A stretch of 64,000 bases of DNA, taken from contig CALURK010000005.1 of assembly GCA_944323165.1 (NCBI GenBank), positions 62,001 through 126,000 of the forward strand, given 5' to 3'. Source of the DNA: Candidatus Gastranaerophilales bacterium (GTDB taxonomy: Bacteria > Cyanobacteriota > Vampirovibrionia > Gastranaerophilales > Gastranaerophilaceae). The notes below the pieces were generated by a model that did no database searches, had not been told where the DNA came from, and saw nothing but the letters and a program-made list of their open reading frames with translations. Shown here in pieces: positions 23,160 through 32,726 of this stretch. Position 1 is the stretch's first letter; each line of letters begins with the position of its first letter. Both the position numbers and the translations under genes were made by a program.

Positions 23160-26100
23160 ATGGCAGACATAAATAATTTTACGGAGATTACAGAGAATTT
23201 TGATACAATCAAAACCTTGCTAAATTCAATAAGGGCACAGGGTATATTGAATACTTCTGACGTCGATAAACTTCTGGCAGGTATTAATTCCAAATTAGAA
23301 AAGCTTAATACAGAAGAGGACATTGATTTAATAAAAATCTTTCTGACAGAACTTAAGCAAAATCTTGATGAAAGACACAGTGTATTGTTATCTAAATTTG
23401 GTGCTATTGAGTCTTTATTCTCAAATCTTCTTAAAAATAGTTCTGAAGCTTTAAAATCAAGTGAAGTAAAGGAACTGTTTGATATTGTTGCAACCAATCT
23501 GTCTGTATTTTCAAGGGAAGTTGTTTCGCAAAAAGAAACTCTATCTGACATAACTCTACGTTTAGATGCGATGAGATCTGATGATTCTCAGAAAAAAGAA
23601 ATTGTAAAAAATATTTCATTTTTAAAAAATGATTTAGAGCGTCTTAATAACGGCTTTGATTCAATAGTATTGAGCCTGAACGAGAACTTTAAAACAGTTA
23701 TAAAATCAATTTCAAGTGTTGATCCAACAGAGGTTGTATCTAATTTTAGCAAGGAATTGGAAGATATTACTAATTCTTCTAACACTATATTGTCAGCTAT
23801 TCAAGTTTTAGACAAGAAAAATTTGCAAATAGAAGATGCAATAAAAGGTTTGGCAACACATGAAGATTTAGTAAGTACAAAAAAATGGATAAGTGATTTA
23901 GCTAATCAAGAACAACAGTTAACGCAATCTGTAGATAATTTAGCTGATAAATACTATAAAATAGACAATTTAGCAGAAAAAATTGACGCTTCTGTCGATA
24001 TAATAGCCGGCATGAAGACTATTATTGCTGACAAAGATGAGCAGAGCTCAAAAGCTATTATCGACAGACTAAATCAACTTGAAGATTTTGTTCGGGATGT
24101 AACTTCTAACAAAGAATTTGATGAGTTCAAGAAAACTCTTGAACAAACATTAAATGGAATATACAATGCATCTACCTCTCTACACTCGTCACTGAATTTA
24201 ACAGGAGATGAGATAAAGAAGATTAGCGAAGCAATAAGAACTCTCGATATAAATGTTAATTTCAAGAGTTTAGCGTCTGATTTATCAAAGGCAGAACAAG
24301 GTATAAAAGAGCATGTAAGTGTAGAATCTGATAAAGTAATTCAATTAGTTGATGTAAATGCTACAAGGACTTTAAATGAGTTAACAAATAATGCGGATAG
24401 TTTATCTGACAAGCTTGTTGAAACACAGCGACTTATTACCGGGTTGTGCGAAAAAAGTTTTTCTGATTTAGAAGAAAATATTTCTGGTTTGCGAAATGTT
24501 GTTTCACAGATTGATGAAAATAATGTTTCTGCTAATAATGCCATTTTTTCAAATATTACTGATAGACTGGCTTTGTTTGAAGCCGGTTTAAAATCTTCAT
24601 TAGAAAAGCAAGAAAATTATGTAGCTAATTCTTCTAAGGATCTTTTGGAACAGATTAGCAATATAAAGGATTTGTCAGGTGTTTTAGATTACAAATTAGA
24701 TTCTTCAGTAATAGAAATAAATAATGCAAAGACAGAATTTTCAGGTTTAAAAAAAGCTGTAGAAGAAATTTTAGCTTTAGATTTTGTAAGTAAGGTAAGC
24801 GATTTTAAGGTAGATTTGTATGCTGCCAAACAAGAGCTGACTAATCTTTTTGAAGCAACAACAAATGATTTTTCTGAAAAATTCTCAAATGATTTGTTTA
24901 GTAAATATGAACTTTTGACTAGTAAGCTTGATAGTGTAGAAACTGATATAAAAAAGGTTCAAGCAGAGTCTTTAAATAGTTTAAAAGTTTCGTTAGACAA
25001 TATATCATCTTCTCTTGTAGATATATTATCTTATGTAAGTTCAGTAAAGGAAATCAGTACAGAGGGTATTGAAGCTAAGTTAGATGAAATTTCAAAAAAT
25101 GTAAGTGATAATAGTTTAAACTATATAGAAAGTGTAAAAGATGCTGTAGATATTGTAAGAATTCAGGTAGAGAATAATATAAAAAGTTTACAGGAAGACA
25201 CTTATAAGCAGGTTAAAAGTTTAAATTCTTCAATTGAAACTTCAAGTGGTATAATTCGTGAAGATATAAAAAAATCTTATAACAAATTACTTGAAGTGCA
25301 GAAGTGCTTTGAAGACGTTCAAGGAGTGTTACAGCAGAATAATTCATCTTTTACTGAGAATATAGAAGGTATTGTAGAAAAGGCTTCAAAAATTAAAGAT
25401 GAGTTTGATAATAAGCTGATATCTCTAAAAAATTCAATAATAGAGAAAGTTGCTGATTTCCAGAAAGATTTTACATGCGAAAATGCAGATAAAATAAGTG
25501 AAATTAAATTTATTTCAGAAAATTTACATACAAAACAACTTGAAAACTCTCAAGAGGTAAAAGAAGAATTACGCGGAGAAATCTTTAAGTTAGCCGGAAC
25601 ATTAAAATTAAATATTGAAGAGTTGGCAGAACAGTTGGCTGGTAATTCTTCAAAACTTGATACTGTAAATCATGATATTGTCAATCTGATAAATAACGAT
25701 TTTAAATCACAGGTGGAAACTTTTACAGGTTCAGTGTCAGAAACAATGAACGATTTCAAGGAAGGATTGGGAGAAAAATTAGATGATAATTATTCAAAAT
25801 TATCTGATTTAGAATCTTCAGTGAATAGTTTATCAACGACTACAACAACATCCTTAACTTCAACTTTGGCAAAGGTTTTAGACAATTTTGTTTCTTTAAA
25901 GGCTTTGCTTGGCAATTTGAATGAAAAAACATCTGAAGATTTTCAAAAAGCTGTTGATACAATAATAAATGAATTTGCAAATTTAAAAGATAAGATAGAA
26001 AGTTTTGACAGTACAATTGACGAGGATTTAACAAGGCAGCTGTCCATAATAGAAAATAATTTTAACGATTTGAGCAGCAATTTAGGAAACTTTTTTGCTC

Positions 26101-29100
26101 AATCAAATCATTTAATAGGCAGTACAATAAGCAATGGCTTGTCAAATGTTTCCGGAACGTTGAGAGAAACCGTTCTGGAAAGTCTTGAACAATATAAAAA
26201 TAAGATAAATTCAACATTTGATGATATATCAGAAAAAAATGACCTACAAATTAATTTGATGGAAGAAAAAGCAAAGGAATTGAATGATATACTTCAAAAG
26301 ACTTTGGATGAACAAAATTCAATATCTTCAAATAAATTGTCTGAGTTGACTCAAAATTTAAAGAATATATTGGAAGAAAATATTGAACTAACTTCGGCAG
26401 ATTATAGTTCTTTAAAGGAAAAATTTAATGAATTATTGAAAAATGTAGAAAATCAAAATAAAGTAACTGCGGAGTTTTTAAAAGAGGCAACAGAATCTAT
26501 AAATAGCGATTTAAAAGCTCAAGAGAACTCATTATCTGTAAGAATAGAAGCAGCTCAAAATGTATTAAAGGAAACTCAAGATGAGTATGGAAAAGTAATT
26601 ACATCACAGGTTTCATCAGTATTAAATGAAATTAATTCCATAAGCAGAGGTTTGGATGAAGCTGCTCAAGATATAAATAATAATGTTTCTAAAGAAATTT
26701 TAGACACATTTAATGAGTTATATGAGAAAATGAACTCTTTATTTGAGCAAACAACATCGAATTTGTCATCACTGAGCAACAGTAACAACGCCCAACAATT
26801 AGGGGAATTAAATGCAAAAACACTGGAAATAAAGGATTTATTTACAAGTTTAAATGAACGCTTGGATAAAGATGAAATTTCGAGAATGAATGTATTTCAA
26901 TCTCAATTAAAAGAATTAAGTAATTCTTTCAATGCATTAATAGAGGATACTAAGAATGTAACTAAAAAAGAAGTATCATCTATTTCGCAAATGTTGATAC
27001 AAAGCAATAAGGAAATAATGTCGGATGTAGAGCAGTCTATTGAAGATAAAGTAAATTCAATTCTGTCTACAAGTGCTGATATTGCTGCAGGAGAGCTACA
27101 AACAATTGAATCTTATGCAAATAAAATAATAGATCAGGTTAAAGCTTCTCAGGAAGCTCTGAATTTAAGCAAGGATTTCATAACTGATTTTGTAAAGAAT
27201 GAGTTGTCTATAATTTCGGATAACATAGAAAAAGAATCAGATATTCTGGTTAAAGATTTATTAGAACAAATGAGTTTAATGAAGGATTTCCAGCGCGATG
27301 AGATTACGCGTTTAACAGCAGAAATCGAAGGTGCTGTGGAAGACAGTATTTACAATAATATAAACGAGTTAAAATCTTATGTTGACATAAAAACTGACAC
27401 ATCAATATTAAATAGTAAATTAGATGAAATAAATTTATCTCTAAACAAAACGACAGAGGATATATTAACTGCCTCCAATAATATGTTAACTGCGAGTGTA
27501 TTTGATAATGCAATCGCAGATTTGAGGTCTGCAAATAATGTTTTAATTACGTCGTTAGCAGATAGTTTAAATTCTCAAATACAAGCGTTTGTTAAAAATA
27601 CTTTACTGAAAGATATAGATGATAAATTTAATCTATTTGATAAGAAATTTGTAGATACAGTAGTTGATAAATATGAAGAAATAAAAGTTATATCATCCAA
27701 GTATAATAACTCTTTTGACGTAATTCAAGCTTCCGTAAAAGATTTACTTGCAAAATTTACCGATTCAAAACAAGAAATATATAAGACTTTGTTATCCGTA
27801 GTAGATGATATAAGCAGTGATGTAGATGAATTAAGTTCAAGTTTTGCGGATTTGAAGTCACAAATATTAAATAAGTCTTTTGATGAAGCTTTTCAAAACT
27901 CAATAACTGCAGAAATTACAGAAATACAGTCATTAATAAAGGAACAATTCAGCTATGTAGAAGATATAAGTTCTCTATGTTGCAGTAATTTGCCTGAGTT
28001 AACCGAGATGAATGCTTTAGTGAAGTATAATATAATACAATCTTTAAAGGATTTGAATACGAGATTAGACGGTCAGGATTCAAATATAGAGAAAGAGCTT
28101 GATTCATTAAAAACGGATGTAATAACTCAGTTCTTAAATATATTTAATCAGATATCTTTTGTCGCCGAACAGGAAGAAATATTAGATTTTATACAGGAAA
28201 AACATTCAGAGTTAATAACTATATTAAGTCATATTGTCACTCGAAATGAAGAGATAGATACAATAAAAGATAGTGTTTCCAGTGTTGAAAATAAGGTAGA
28301 TACCGTAAAGAACGACATAGATTCTATCAATGAAAAAATAACATCTATAATATCATCGAATGGAAATGTTGATTATGTATATAGTTTGCAGGATTTAGAG
28401 TCAGATATTGCAAATCTTCGATTGACTTTGAATGATATAAAAGAAAATAATTCATCAAAAGAGTTAGAAGCGCTTATAGCGTCTACCAATAACATATATG
28501 AATTGGTGGAATCTTTGAAGAAAGAGTTCCCAAACTTTAATACAGAGGAATTTAAAAAAGATTTTGATGCTTTAAGTGAGGATATAGTAAGCATAAGTAC
28601 CAGAACTAATAAACTAATATTAGCGTCTGATGAGTCTTACAAAACATTACAGGAAAATCTTCAAGATTTTAAATTAGTAATAAATGATTTGGACGAAAGA
28701 ACTCGTAACTTTGCTCATGAAGTTGGTATTGAAAGGATAGATAATAAGCTAGGCGTTATCAATACAATGATTCAAAATGGAGCAAAAACAAATCAAGTAT
28801 TTAACCAGGTATTTGAATATTTAGCAGAATGGGTAGATAATGCCGGCAGCCAAATCTCAGCAATATCAGATAAGGTTGAAACATTAGATGATATAGGTCA
28901 AATAAAAGTAATGCTGGAAGATTTGAAAGCTGAGGCTGAAGATAATTCAGACAGTGCAGAATTAATAGATGCATTGAGTAATGTATTTGAGAAGCAGGCT
29001 AAACGAATAAGTTCATTAGAAGCAAAGCTTGACAGGGTTATTGTAGAAACTACAATAAATAATAAGAATAATAAGCTGGATTTAACACCAATAGAAGAAA

Positions 29101-29312
29101 CCTTAAATAGATTTTTGGTAGCAATAGACGATAAAATGTTGTCTCAGCAGTCCAAAATAGATTCTCTGGAGTCCAAGCTTGCGGAAGTAATGACAATGAT
29201 TAATCCAAAAGATACCGCGCAATTAACCAAAAAAGTCGGTGGTATGGATAGGCAAATAGCCAAGTTAAATAAAAGTATTGAAAAAATAGCATCACATGTT
29301 GTTGAAAAATAG
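23160..29312 (+). CDS. Giant coiled-coil protein of unknown function (2050 residues)
   Basis: I do not recognise this protein. It fills almost 10 percent of the window. From about residue 20 to the end it is dominated by heptad-like helical sequence rich in Ser, Asn, Asp, Glu, Lys and Leu, with almost no Pro, Gly, Trp or Cys (one CC pair in SSLCCSNLP near residue 1605). There is no signal peptide, membrane helix or recognisable catalytic motif. The style resembles chemoreceptor signalling helices or SMC-like rods, but no ATPase ends are present. The C-terminus (MDRQIAKLNKSIEKIASHVV) is again a coiled coil. A strong promoter and an AGTAGG-type weak ribosome binding site precede it. The GlcD-type oxidase starts inside its last 17 bases, so they are co-transcribed. 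A cytoskeletal or scaffold role is inference. Confidence 0.88.
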   Translation: MADINNFTEITENFDTIKTLLNSIRAQGILNTSDVDKLLAGINSKLEKLNTEEDIDLIKIFLTELKQNLDERHSVLLSKFGAIESLFSNLLKNSSEALKSSEVKELFDIVATNLSVFSREVVSQKETLSDITLRLDAMRSDDSQKKEIVKNISFLKNDLERLNNGFDSIVLSLNENFKTVIKSISSVDPTEVVSNFSKELEDITNSSNTILSAIQVLDKKNLQIEDAIKGLATHEDLVSTKKWISDLANQEQQLTQSVDNLADKYYKIDNLAEKIDASVDIIAGMKTIIADKDEQSSKAIIDRLNQLEDFVRDVTSNKEFDEFKKTLEQTLNGIYNASTSLHSSLNLTGDEIKKISEAIRTLDINVNFKSLASDLSKAEQGIKEHVSVESDKVIQLVDVNATRTLNELTNNADSLSDKLVETQRLITGLCEKSFSDLEENISGLRNVVSQIDENNVSANNAIFSNITDRLALFEAGLKSSLEKQENYVANSSKDLLEQISNIKDLSGVLDYKLDSSVIEINNAKTEFSGLKKAVEEILALDFVSKVSDFKVDLYAAKQELTNLFEATTNDFSEKFSNDLFSKYELLTSKLDSVETDIKKVQAESLNSLKVSLDNISSSLVDILSYVSSVKEISTEGIEAKLDEISKNVSDNSLNYIESVKDAVDIVRIQVENNIKSLQEDTYKQVKSLNSSIETSSGIIREDIKKSYNKLLEVQKCFEDVQGVLQQNNSSFTENIEGIVEKASKIKDEFDNKLISLKNSIIEKVADFQKDFTCENADKISEIKFISENLHTKQLENSQEVKEELRGEIFKLAGTLKLNIEELAEQLAGNSSKLDTVNHDIVNLINNDFKSQVETFTGSVSETMNDFKEGLGEKLDDNYSKLSDLESSVNSLSTTTTTSLTSTLAKVLDNFVSLKALLGNLNEKTSEDFQKAVDTIINEFANLKDKIESFDSTIDEDLTRQLSIIENNFNDLSSNLGNFFAQSNHLIGSTISNGLSNVSGTLRETVLESLEQYKNKINSTFDDISEKNDLQINLMEEKAKELNDILQKTLDEQNSISSNKLSELTQNLKNILEENIELTSADYSSLKEKFNELLKNVENQNKVTAEFLKEATESINSDLKAQENSLSVRIEAAQNVLKETQDEYGKVITSQVSSVLNEINSISRGLDEAAQDINNNVSKEILDTFNELYEKMNSLFEQTTSNLSSLSNSNNAQQLGELNAKTLEIKDLFTSLNERLDKDEISRMNVFQSQLKELSNSFNALIEDTKNVTKKEVSSISQMLIQSNKEIMSDVEQSIEDKVNSILSTSADIAAGELQTIESYANKIIDQVKASQEALNLSKDFITDFVKNELSIISDNIEKESDILVKDLLEQMSLMKDFQRDEITRLTAEIEGAVEDSIYNNINELKSYVDIKTDTSILNSKLDEINLSLNKTTEDILTASNNMLTASVFDNAIADLRSANNVLITSLADSLNSQIQAFVKNTLLKDIDDKFNLFDKKFVDTVVDKYEEIKVISSKYNNSFDVIQASVKDLLAKFTDSKQEIYKTLLSVVDDISSDVDELSSSFADLKSQILNKSFDEAFQNSITAEITEIQSLIKEQFSYVEDISSLCCSNLPELTEMNALVKYNIIQSLKDLNTRLDGQDSNIEKELDSLKTDVITQFLNIFNQISFVAEQEEILDFIQEKHSELITILSHIVTRNEEIDTIKDSVSSVENKVDTVKNDIDSINEKITSIISSNGNVDYVYSLQDLESDIANLRLTLNDIKENNSSKELEALIASTNNIYELVESLKKEFPNFNTEEFKKDFDALSEDIVSISTRTNKLILASDESYKTLQENLQDFKLVINDLDERTRNFAHEVGIERIDNKLGVINTMIQNGAKTNQVFNQVFEYLAEWVDNAGSQISAISDKVETLDDIGQIKVMLEDLKAEAEDNSDSAELIDALSNVFEKQAKRISSLEAKLDRVIVETTINNKNNKLDLTPIEETLNRFLVAIDDKMLSQQSKIDSLESKLAEVMTMINPKDTAQLTKKVGGMDRQIAKLNKSIEKIASHVVEK

Positions 29313-30681
29313 TATAGAAGAAATAAAAGATGTCATAAAAAAAGGCAATGTACTGACAGATGATTCTGAGTTATATTGTTATTCAGAAGATTCTCTGAAT
29401 AATCGTTTAGAATCAAGTAAGGCAGATGTTGTAGTATTTGTAGAAACAATAGAAGAAGTTCGGCAAATTTTAAGGTATGCGAATAAAAACAAAATCCCTG
29501 TTGTATCTCGTGGTGCGGGTACTAATATGGTTGGTGCGTGCACCTGTCCTAGAGGTGGTATTGTTCTTAACTTCTCTAGAATGAATAAGATAATAGATTT
29601 TAATCCTATAAATATGACAATGACAGTCCAGCCCGGAGTTGTAGTGGGTGATATAAAAAAACTTGCAGAAAGTAAAGGTTTGTATTACCCTCCAGATCCT
29701 TCTAATTTTAAGGTTTCTACAATCGGCGGTAGCATAGCTCAATCTTCTGGAGGGGCATCTGCATTTAAGTATGGAACTACGAAGGATTATATATTAAGTT
29801 TAACAGTAGTCCTGGCAGATGGTACAATAATGAAATTGGGTTCTGGTACAATAAAGGATGCTGTAGGTTATCATTTAAATCAGCTAATGGTAGGAAGTGA
29901 AGGAACTTTAGCAATAGTAGTTGAGGCAGAATTAAAGTTAATCCCAAAGCCGGAGTCTAAGCGTTCTATTGTTGGCTATTTTAATACAGTAAAAGCTGCA
30001 GTTGAGGGAGTTAATAATATACTAACTAATCAAGTTTTTCCTGTAACGATTGATTTTATGGATAGAAACTCTATAAATACAGTAGAACAGTTTTATCCTT
30101 GTGGGTTGCATATAGAAAAAGAGGCTCTTTTACTCGTAGATATTGATGGTTTTGAATCATCAATGAATTATCAAGAAAGTATTGTGGTGGAAGCCTTAAA
30201 TAAAGCTGGCGCTACTAATGTTGTAATAGCCAAAACGGAAGAAGAAATTGAAAAAATATGGACGGCAAGACGTTCGAGTTTTGCAGCAACGGCAAAACTT
30301 GCTCCGGATGTGTTATCAGATGATATAATTGTTCCAAGAACAAGTATCGTAAATATGGTAGAAGGTTGTAAAGAAATTTGTGATAAATATAATTTAAAAG
30401 CTTGTATTGTTGGACATTTGGGGGATGGTAATTTACATCCTCAAATAGCACTAAATTTAGATAATGAGGAAGAGTTTAAACGGTATCATATTGCAAAATC
30501 GGAAATATATAATATGGCTATTAAACTGGGTGGCACAATTTCCGCTGAACATGGAGTTGGGGTGGAAAAAATGCCATATATTGGGAATATAATTAATAGT
30601 TCTGCAATAGAATATATGAAAGAAATAAAACGGTTATTTGATCCAAATAATATATTAAATCCGGGAAAGATATTTGAATAA
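29296..30681 (+). CDS. FAD-binding oxidase of the GlcD / D-lactate dehydrogenase family
   Basis: A 461-residue flavoenzyme of the VAO family that oxidises 2-hydroxy acids such as glycolate or D-lactate. The FAD-binding PCMH domain has VVSRGAGTNMVGACTCPRGG, MTVQPGVVVGDI, PPDPSNFKVSTIGG and AGGY-like VGYHLNQLMVGSEGTLAI; the C-terminal domain has VGHLGDGNLHPQ and ISAEHGVGVEKM, which bind the cofactor and substrate. No GlcE or iron-sulfur GlcF partner lies nearby, so the electron acceptor is unknown. The ATG lies within the last codons of the giant coiled-coil gene. Confidence 0.93.
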   Translation: MLLKNSIEEIKDVIKKGNVLTDDSELYCYSEDSLNNRLESSKADVVVFVETIEEVRQILRYANKNKIPVVSRGAGTNMVGACTCPRGGIVLNFSRMNKIIDFNPINMTMTVQPGVVVGDIKKLAESKGLYYPPDPSNFKVSTIGGSIAQSSGGASAFKYGTTKDYILSLTVVLADGTIMKLGSGTIKDAVGYHLNQLMVGSEGTLAIVVEAELKLIPKPESKRSIVGYFNTVKAAVEGVNNILTNQVFPVTIDFMDRNSINTVEQFYPCGLHIEKEALLLVDIDGFESSMNYQESIVVEALNKAGATNVVIAKTEEEIEKIWTARRSSFAATAKLAPDVLSDDIIVPRTSIVNMVEGCKEICDKYNLKACIVGHLGDGNLHPQIALNLDNEEEFKRYHIAKSEIYNMAIKLGGTISAEHGVGVEKMPYIGNIINSSAIEYMKEIKRLFDPNNILNPGKIFE

Positions 30682-30693
30682 TAAGGAGAAATT

Positions 30694-31008
30694 ATGGATA
30701 TAATAGTTATTTATTGTACAGTACCAGATAAAAAGGTTGCAAAGAATATAACAAAAATCCTTATGAAACATAAGTTAGCAGCATGTGTTAGTATGGTAGA
30801 TAAGGTAAACTCTGTATTTTCATGGGATGGTGAAATCTGTGAAGAAAAAGAAGTCTTAATGATGATTAAGACAAGAAGGACAAATTATGCGAAGATAAAA
30901 TTGGTAATCGAAGATGTACATCCGTATACAGTTCCGGAAATTATTGCGTTACCAATAGTAGATTGCAGCGAAGAATACTTAAAATGGTTAGTCAAAGAAA
31001 CCAATTAA
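30694..31008 (+). CDS. cutA: Divalent-cation tolerance protein CutA
   Basis: A 104-residue CutA protein, a trimeric ferredoxin-like fold related to PII. Family motifs: VIYCTVPDKKVAKNI, LAACVSMVDKVNSVFSWDGEI, EEKEVLMMIKTR and HPYTVPEIIALPI. It was named for copper tolerance but its true ligand is not settled. AAGGAG sits at 30683-30688. The gene overlaps the next by 25 bases. Confidence 0.95.
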   Translation: MDIIVIYCTVPDKKVAKNITKILMKHKLAACVSMVDKVNSVFSWDGEICEEKEVLMMIKTRRTNYAKIKLVIEDVHPYTVPEIIALPIVDCSEEYLKWLVKETN

Positions 31009-31775
31009 AAGAATTAGAAAGATATCTCAGTAGAATAGGTATTTCTGTAAATATCGGGAAAAATAAAGCCAGAGGCAATCAGGGAATTTTTATAGCAGGA
31101 AAAGAATTAAGAATAGACGTTTCCAATGCTGTTGATGAGAATGCTCGATTATCAATATTGTTGCATGAGTTTGCTCATTATGTACATTATTGTTATGATC
31201 ACAAGCTAAAATCATTGAAATGTATCTTTGGAGAATTAACAGAAAATGAAGAAGAGGAGTTGTTGCGTGTAACTGTACATAAAATTCCGAAGGATTCTGC
31301 AAAATTTTTGTATTCTAAAAAAAATACTATAAAAAATGATATAAGGATATTATCAAATGTAATAAAGGAACATTATCCGGAATTTGTTAAATCAAAGCCT
31401 TTTAAAAAGATAGAACAAAATTTGAGTTGTCCTGTTAAATATTTATTAAGGTATGATAGAATAAAATATTTAAATAAAATATATTCTATAGAAGATATAG
31501 AAAAAGATTTTCCTAAGTATAGCGATTATGAATTTGCCTATATTAAATTAAAGTCAAAACAACGATTTTTATCGCGTATAAATTCAAAAATAAACAAGCT
31601 GAATAAGTATTACAATGAACCAACAGAATTGTGGGCAAGATTTTGTGAATTATTTTATACTGATAGGAATATGTTGGCAAAATTAGCTCCGGGATTATTA
31701 TGTAAATTTGAACAAAAGATAAAAAATGGCGATTTAAAAGAAATAGAAGAGCTTAACAAATTGTTAAACTTGTGA
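30984..31775 (+). CDS. HExxH putative metallopeptidase of unknown family
   Basis: A 263-residue, very basic protein. ILLHEFAHYVHY contains the HExxH zinc-binding motif (His-Glu-Phe-Ala-His, near residue 57), and a later NEPTELWARFCELF could supply the third ligand, as in gluzincins such as ImmA/IrrE-like or SprT-like peptidases. The middle is lysine-rich and poorly conserved in appearance. There is no signal peptide, so it is cytoplasmic. I chose the ATG at 30984; a TTG seven codons earlier is open. It overlaps the end of cutA. No repressor or toxin gene is adjacent, so a phage-type ImmA role is not supported. Confidence 0.75.
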   Translation: MVSQRNQLKELERYLSRIGISVNIGKNKARGNQGIFIAGKELRIDVSNAVDENARLSILLHEFAHYVHYCYDHKLKSLKCIFGELTENEEEELLRVTVHKIPKDSAKFLYSKKNTIKNDIRILSNVIKEHYPEFVKSKPFKKIEQNLSCPVKYLLRYDRIKYLNKIYSIEDIEKDFPKYSDYEFAYIKLKSKQRFLSRINSKINKLNKYYNEPTELWARFCELFYTDRNMLAKLAPGLLCKFEQKIKNGDLKEIEELNKLLNL

Positions 31776-31812
31776 TAAAACGACTTTATTTTTTTTTAAT
31801 AATAGTATAAAA

Positions 31813-31826
31813 TATATATAAAGTAT
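31813..31826 (+). promoter_or_regulatory. Shared 14-bp motif, copy 2
   Basis: TATATATAAAGTAT ends 24 bases before the ATG of the TPR membrane protein gene. Same 14 bases as at 21525, 42289 and 42640. Confidence 0.5.
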
Positions 31827-31850
31827 TAATAAAGAGAAGAGAGATTTACA

Positions 31851-32648
31851 ATGATTACTAATTTTAAGAATCCACCAAGCAAGAAAAGTGAAGATAAAAA
31901 AAATAGTGTAATTTTTGTTGCTTCAATAATAGTAGTTTTCATACTAGCAGGCTGGATGATAATGCCTCCTATAGATAAAATTTCTCAGATATGTTATTGG
32001 GGAAATAACGTACACTTTTTCTTTGCAAAGTTGACTGGTTCAAGTGCTGCAACGGAGTATATTTTTCATAGAAATAATGCAATCTATTTAGCCAAGATGT
32101 ATAGGAATAAAAAGATAGCATTAACGGAAATGAATAAAGCAATTGAAACATTGCCTATATACGCATCTGATGATGAGCTAAAGACTCTATACAAAGAACG
32201 TGCAGAAATAAAGTTGTACTTAGGTGAGTATAAGAGTGCATTAAATGATTACATCAATTCAGATAAGATTACCTTTAATGATAATTTAAAGGTTGCGATG
32301 TTGTTCAAAATGGTAGGAAACTACAGAGCTGCATTGTCCTTTTGTAATAATATAATAAATGCAGATAGTGCAGCATACGCTGGTTTTGCCTGTATGGCAG
32401 ATCTTTATATATCAGCAGGTCGTCCTGATGTAGCTTTAAACGTATGGGACTTAGCGATTGATAGAAATAAAAATAATCCAAGAGCATATGCTGATAGAGC
32501 ATTGGTAAAGAAATCTATTGGTGATATGGAAGGTTATAATAAGGATGTTAAAATTGCGAAGGAATATTCTCCTGGGATAAATATAGAGAAATCAATAATA
32601 GAGGAAACTTTGCATCCTAAGATATTATCTTTAGCAATACGCCGATAA
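31851..32648 (+). CDS. Membrane-anchored TPR protein
   Basis: A 265-residue protein with a short basic N-terminus, one membrane helix (about residues 22-40, VIFVASIIVVFILAGWMIM) and no cleavage site, followed by TPR-like repeats such as LYKERAEIKLYLGEYKSALNDY, AMLFKMVGNYRAALSF and ACMADLYISAGRPDVALNVW (each part of a 34-residue unit). The repeats lie outside the cytoplasm if the N-terminus is inside. Probably an envelope adaptor; no partner can be named. GAAGAGAG precedes the ATG, and the 14-bp motif sits just upstream. Confidence 0.85.
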   Translation: MITNFKNPPSKKSEDKKNSVIFVASIIVVFILAGWMIMPPIDKISQICYWGNNVHFFFAKLTGSSAATEYIFHRNNAIYLAKMYRNKKIALTEMNKAIETLPIYASDDELKTLYKERAEIKLYLGEYKSALNDYINSDKITFNDNLKVAMLFKMVGNYRAALSFCNNIINADSAAYAGFACMADLYISAGRPDVALNVWDLAIDRNKNNPRAYADRALVKKSIGDMEGYNKDVKIAKEYSPGINIEKSIIEETLHPKILSLAIRR

Positions 32649-32726
32649 TCTTAATAATAAATTTATGTGAAAAGAGCTTTGTTTGTTTTAGAATAATACA
32701 TAGTAAAAGTCAGACGGAGCGAAGGT

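Noticed and set aside
23063-23551. 162-residue minus-strand frame opposite the start of the giant coiled-coil gene
   Set aside because: It lies antisense to the coiled-coil gene, overlaps its promoter, and has the Ser/Phe/Leu composition expected from the complement of Lys/Glu/Asn-rich helices. No ribosome binding site.
23160-29312. Long tandem DNA repeat inside the giant gene
   Set aside because: The protein has repetitive character, but I saw no long exact DNA repeats; similarity is at the level of heptads.
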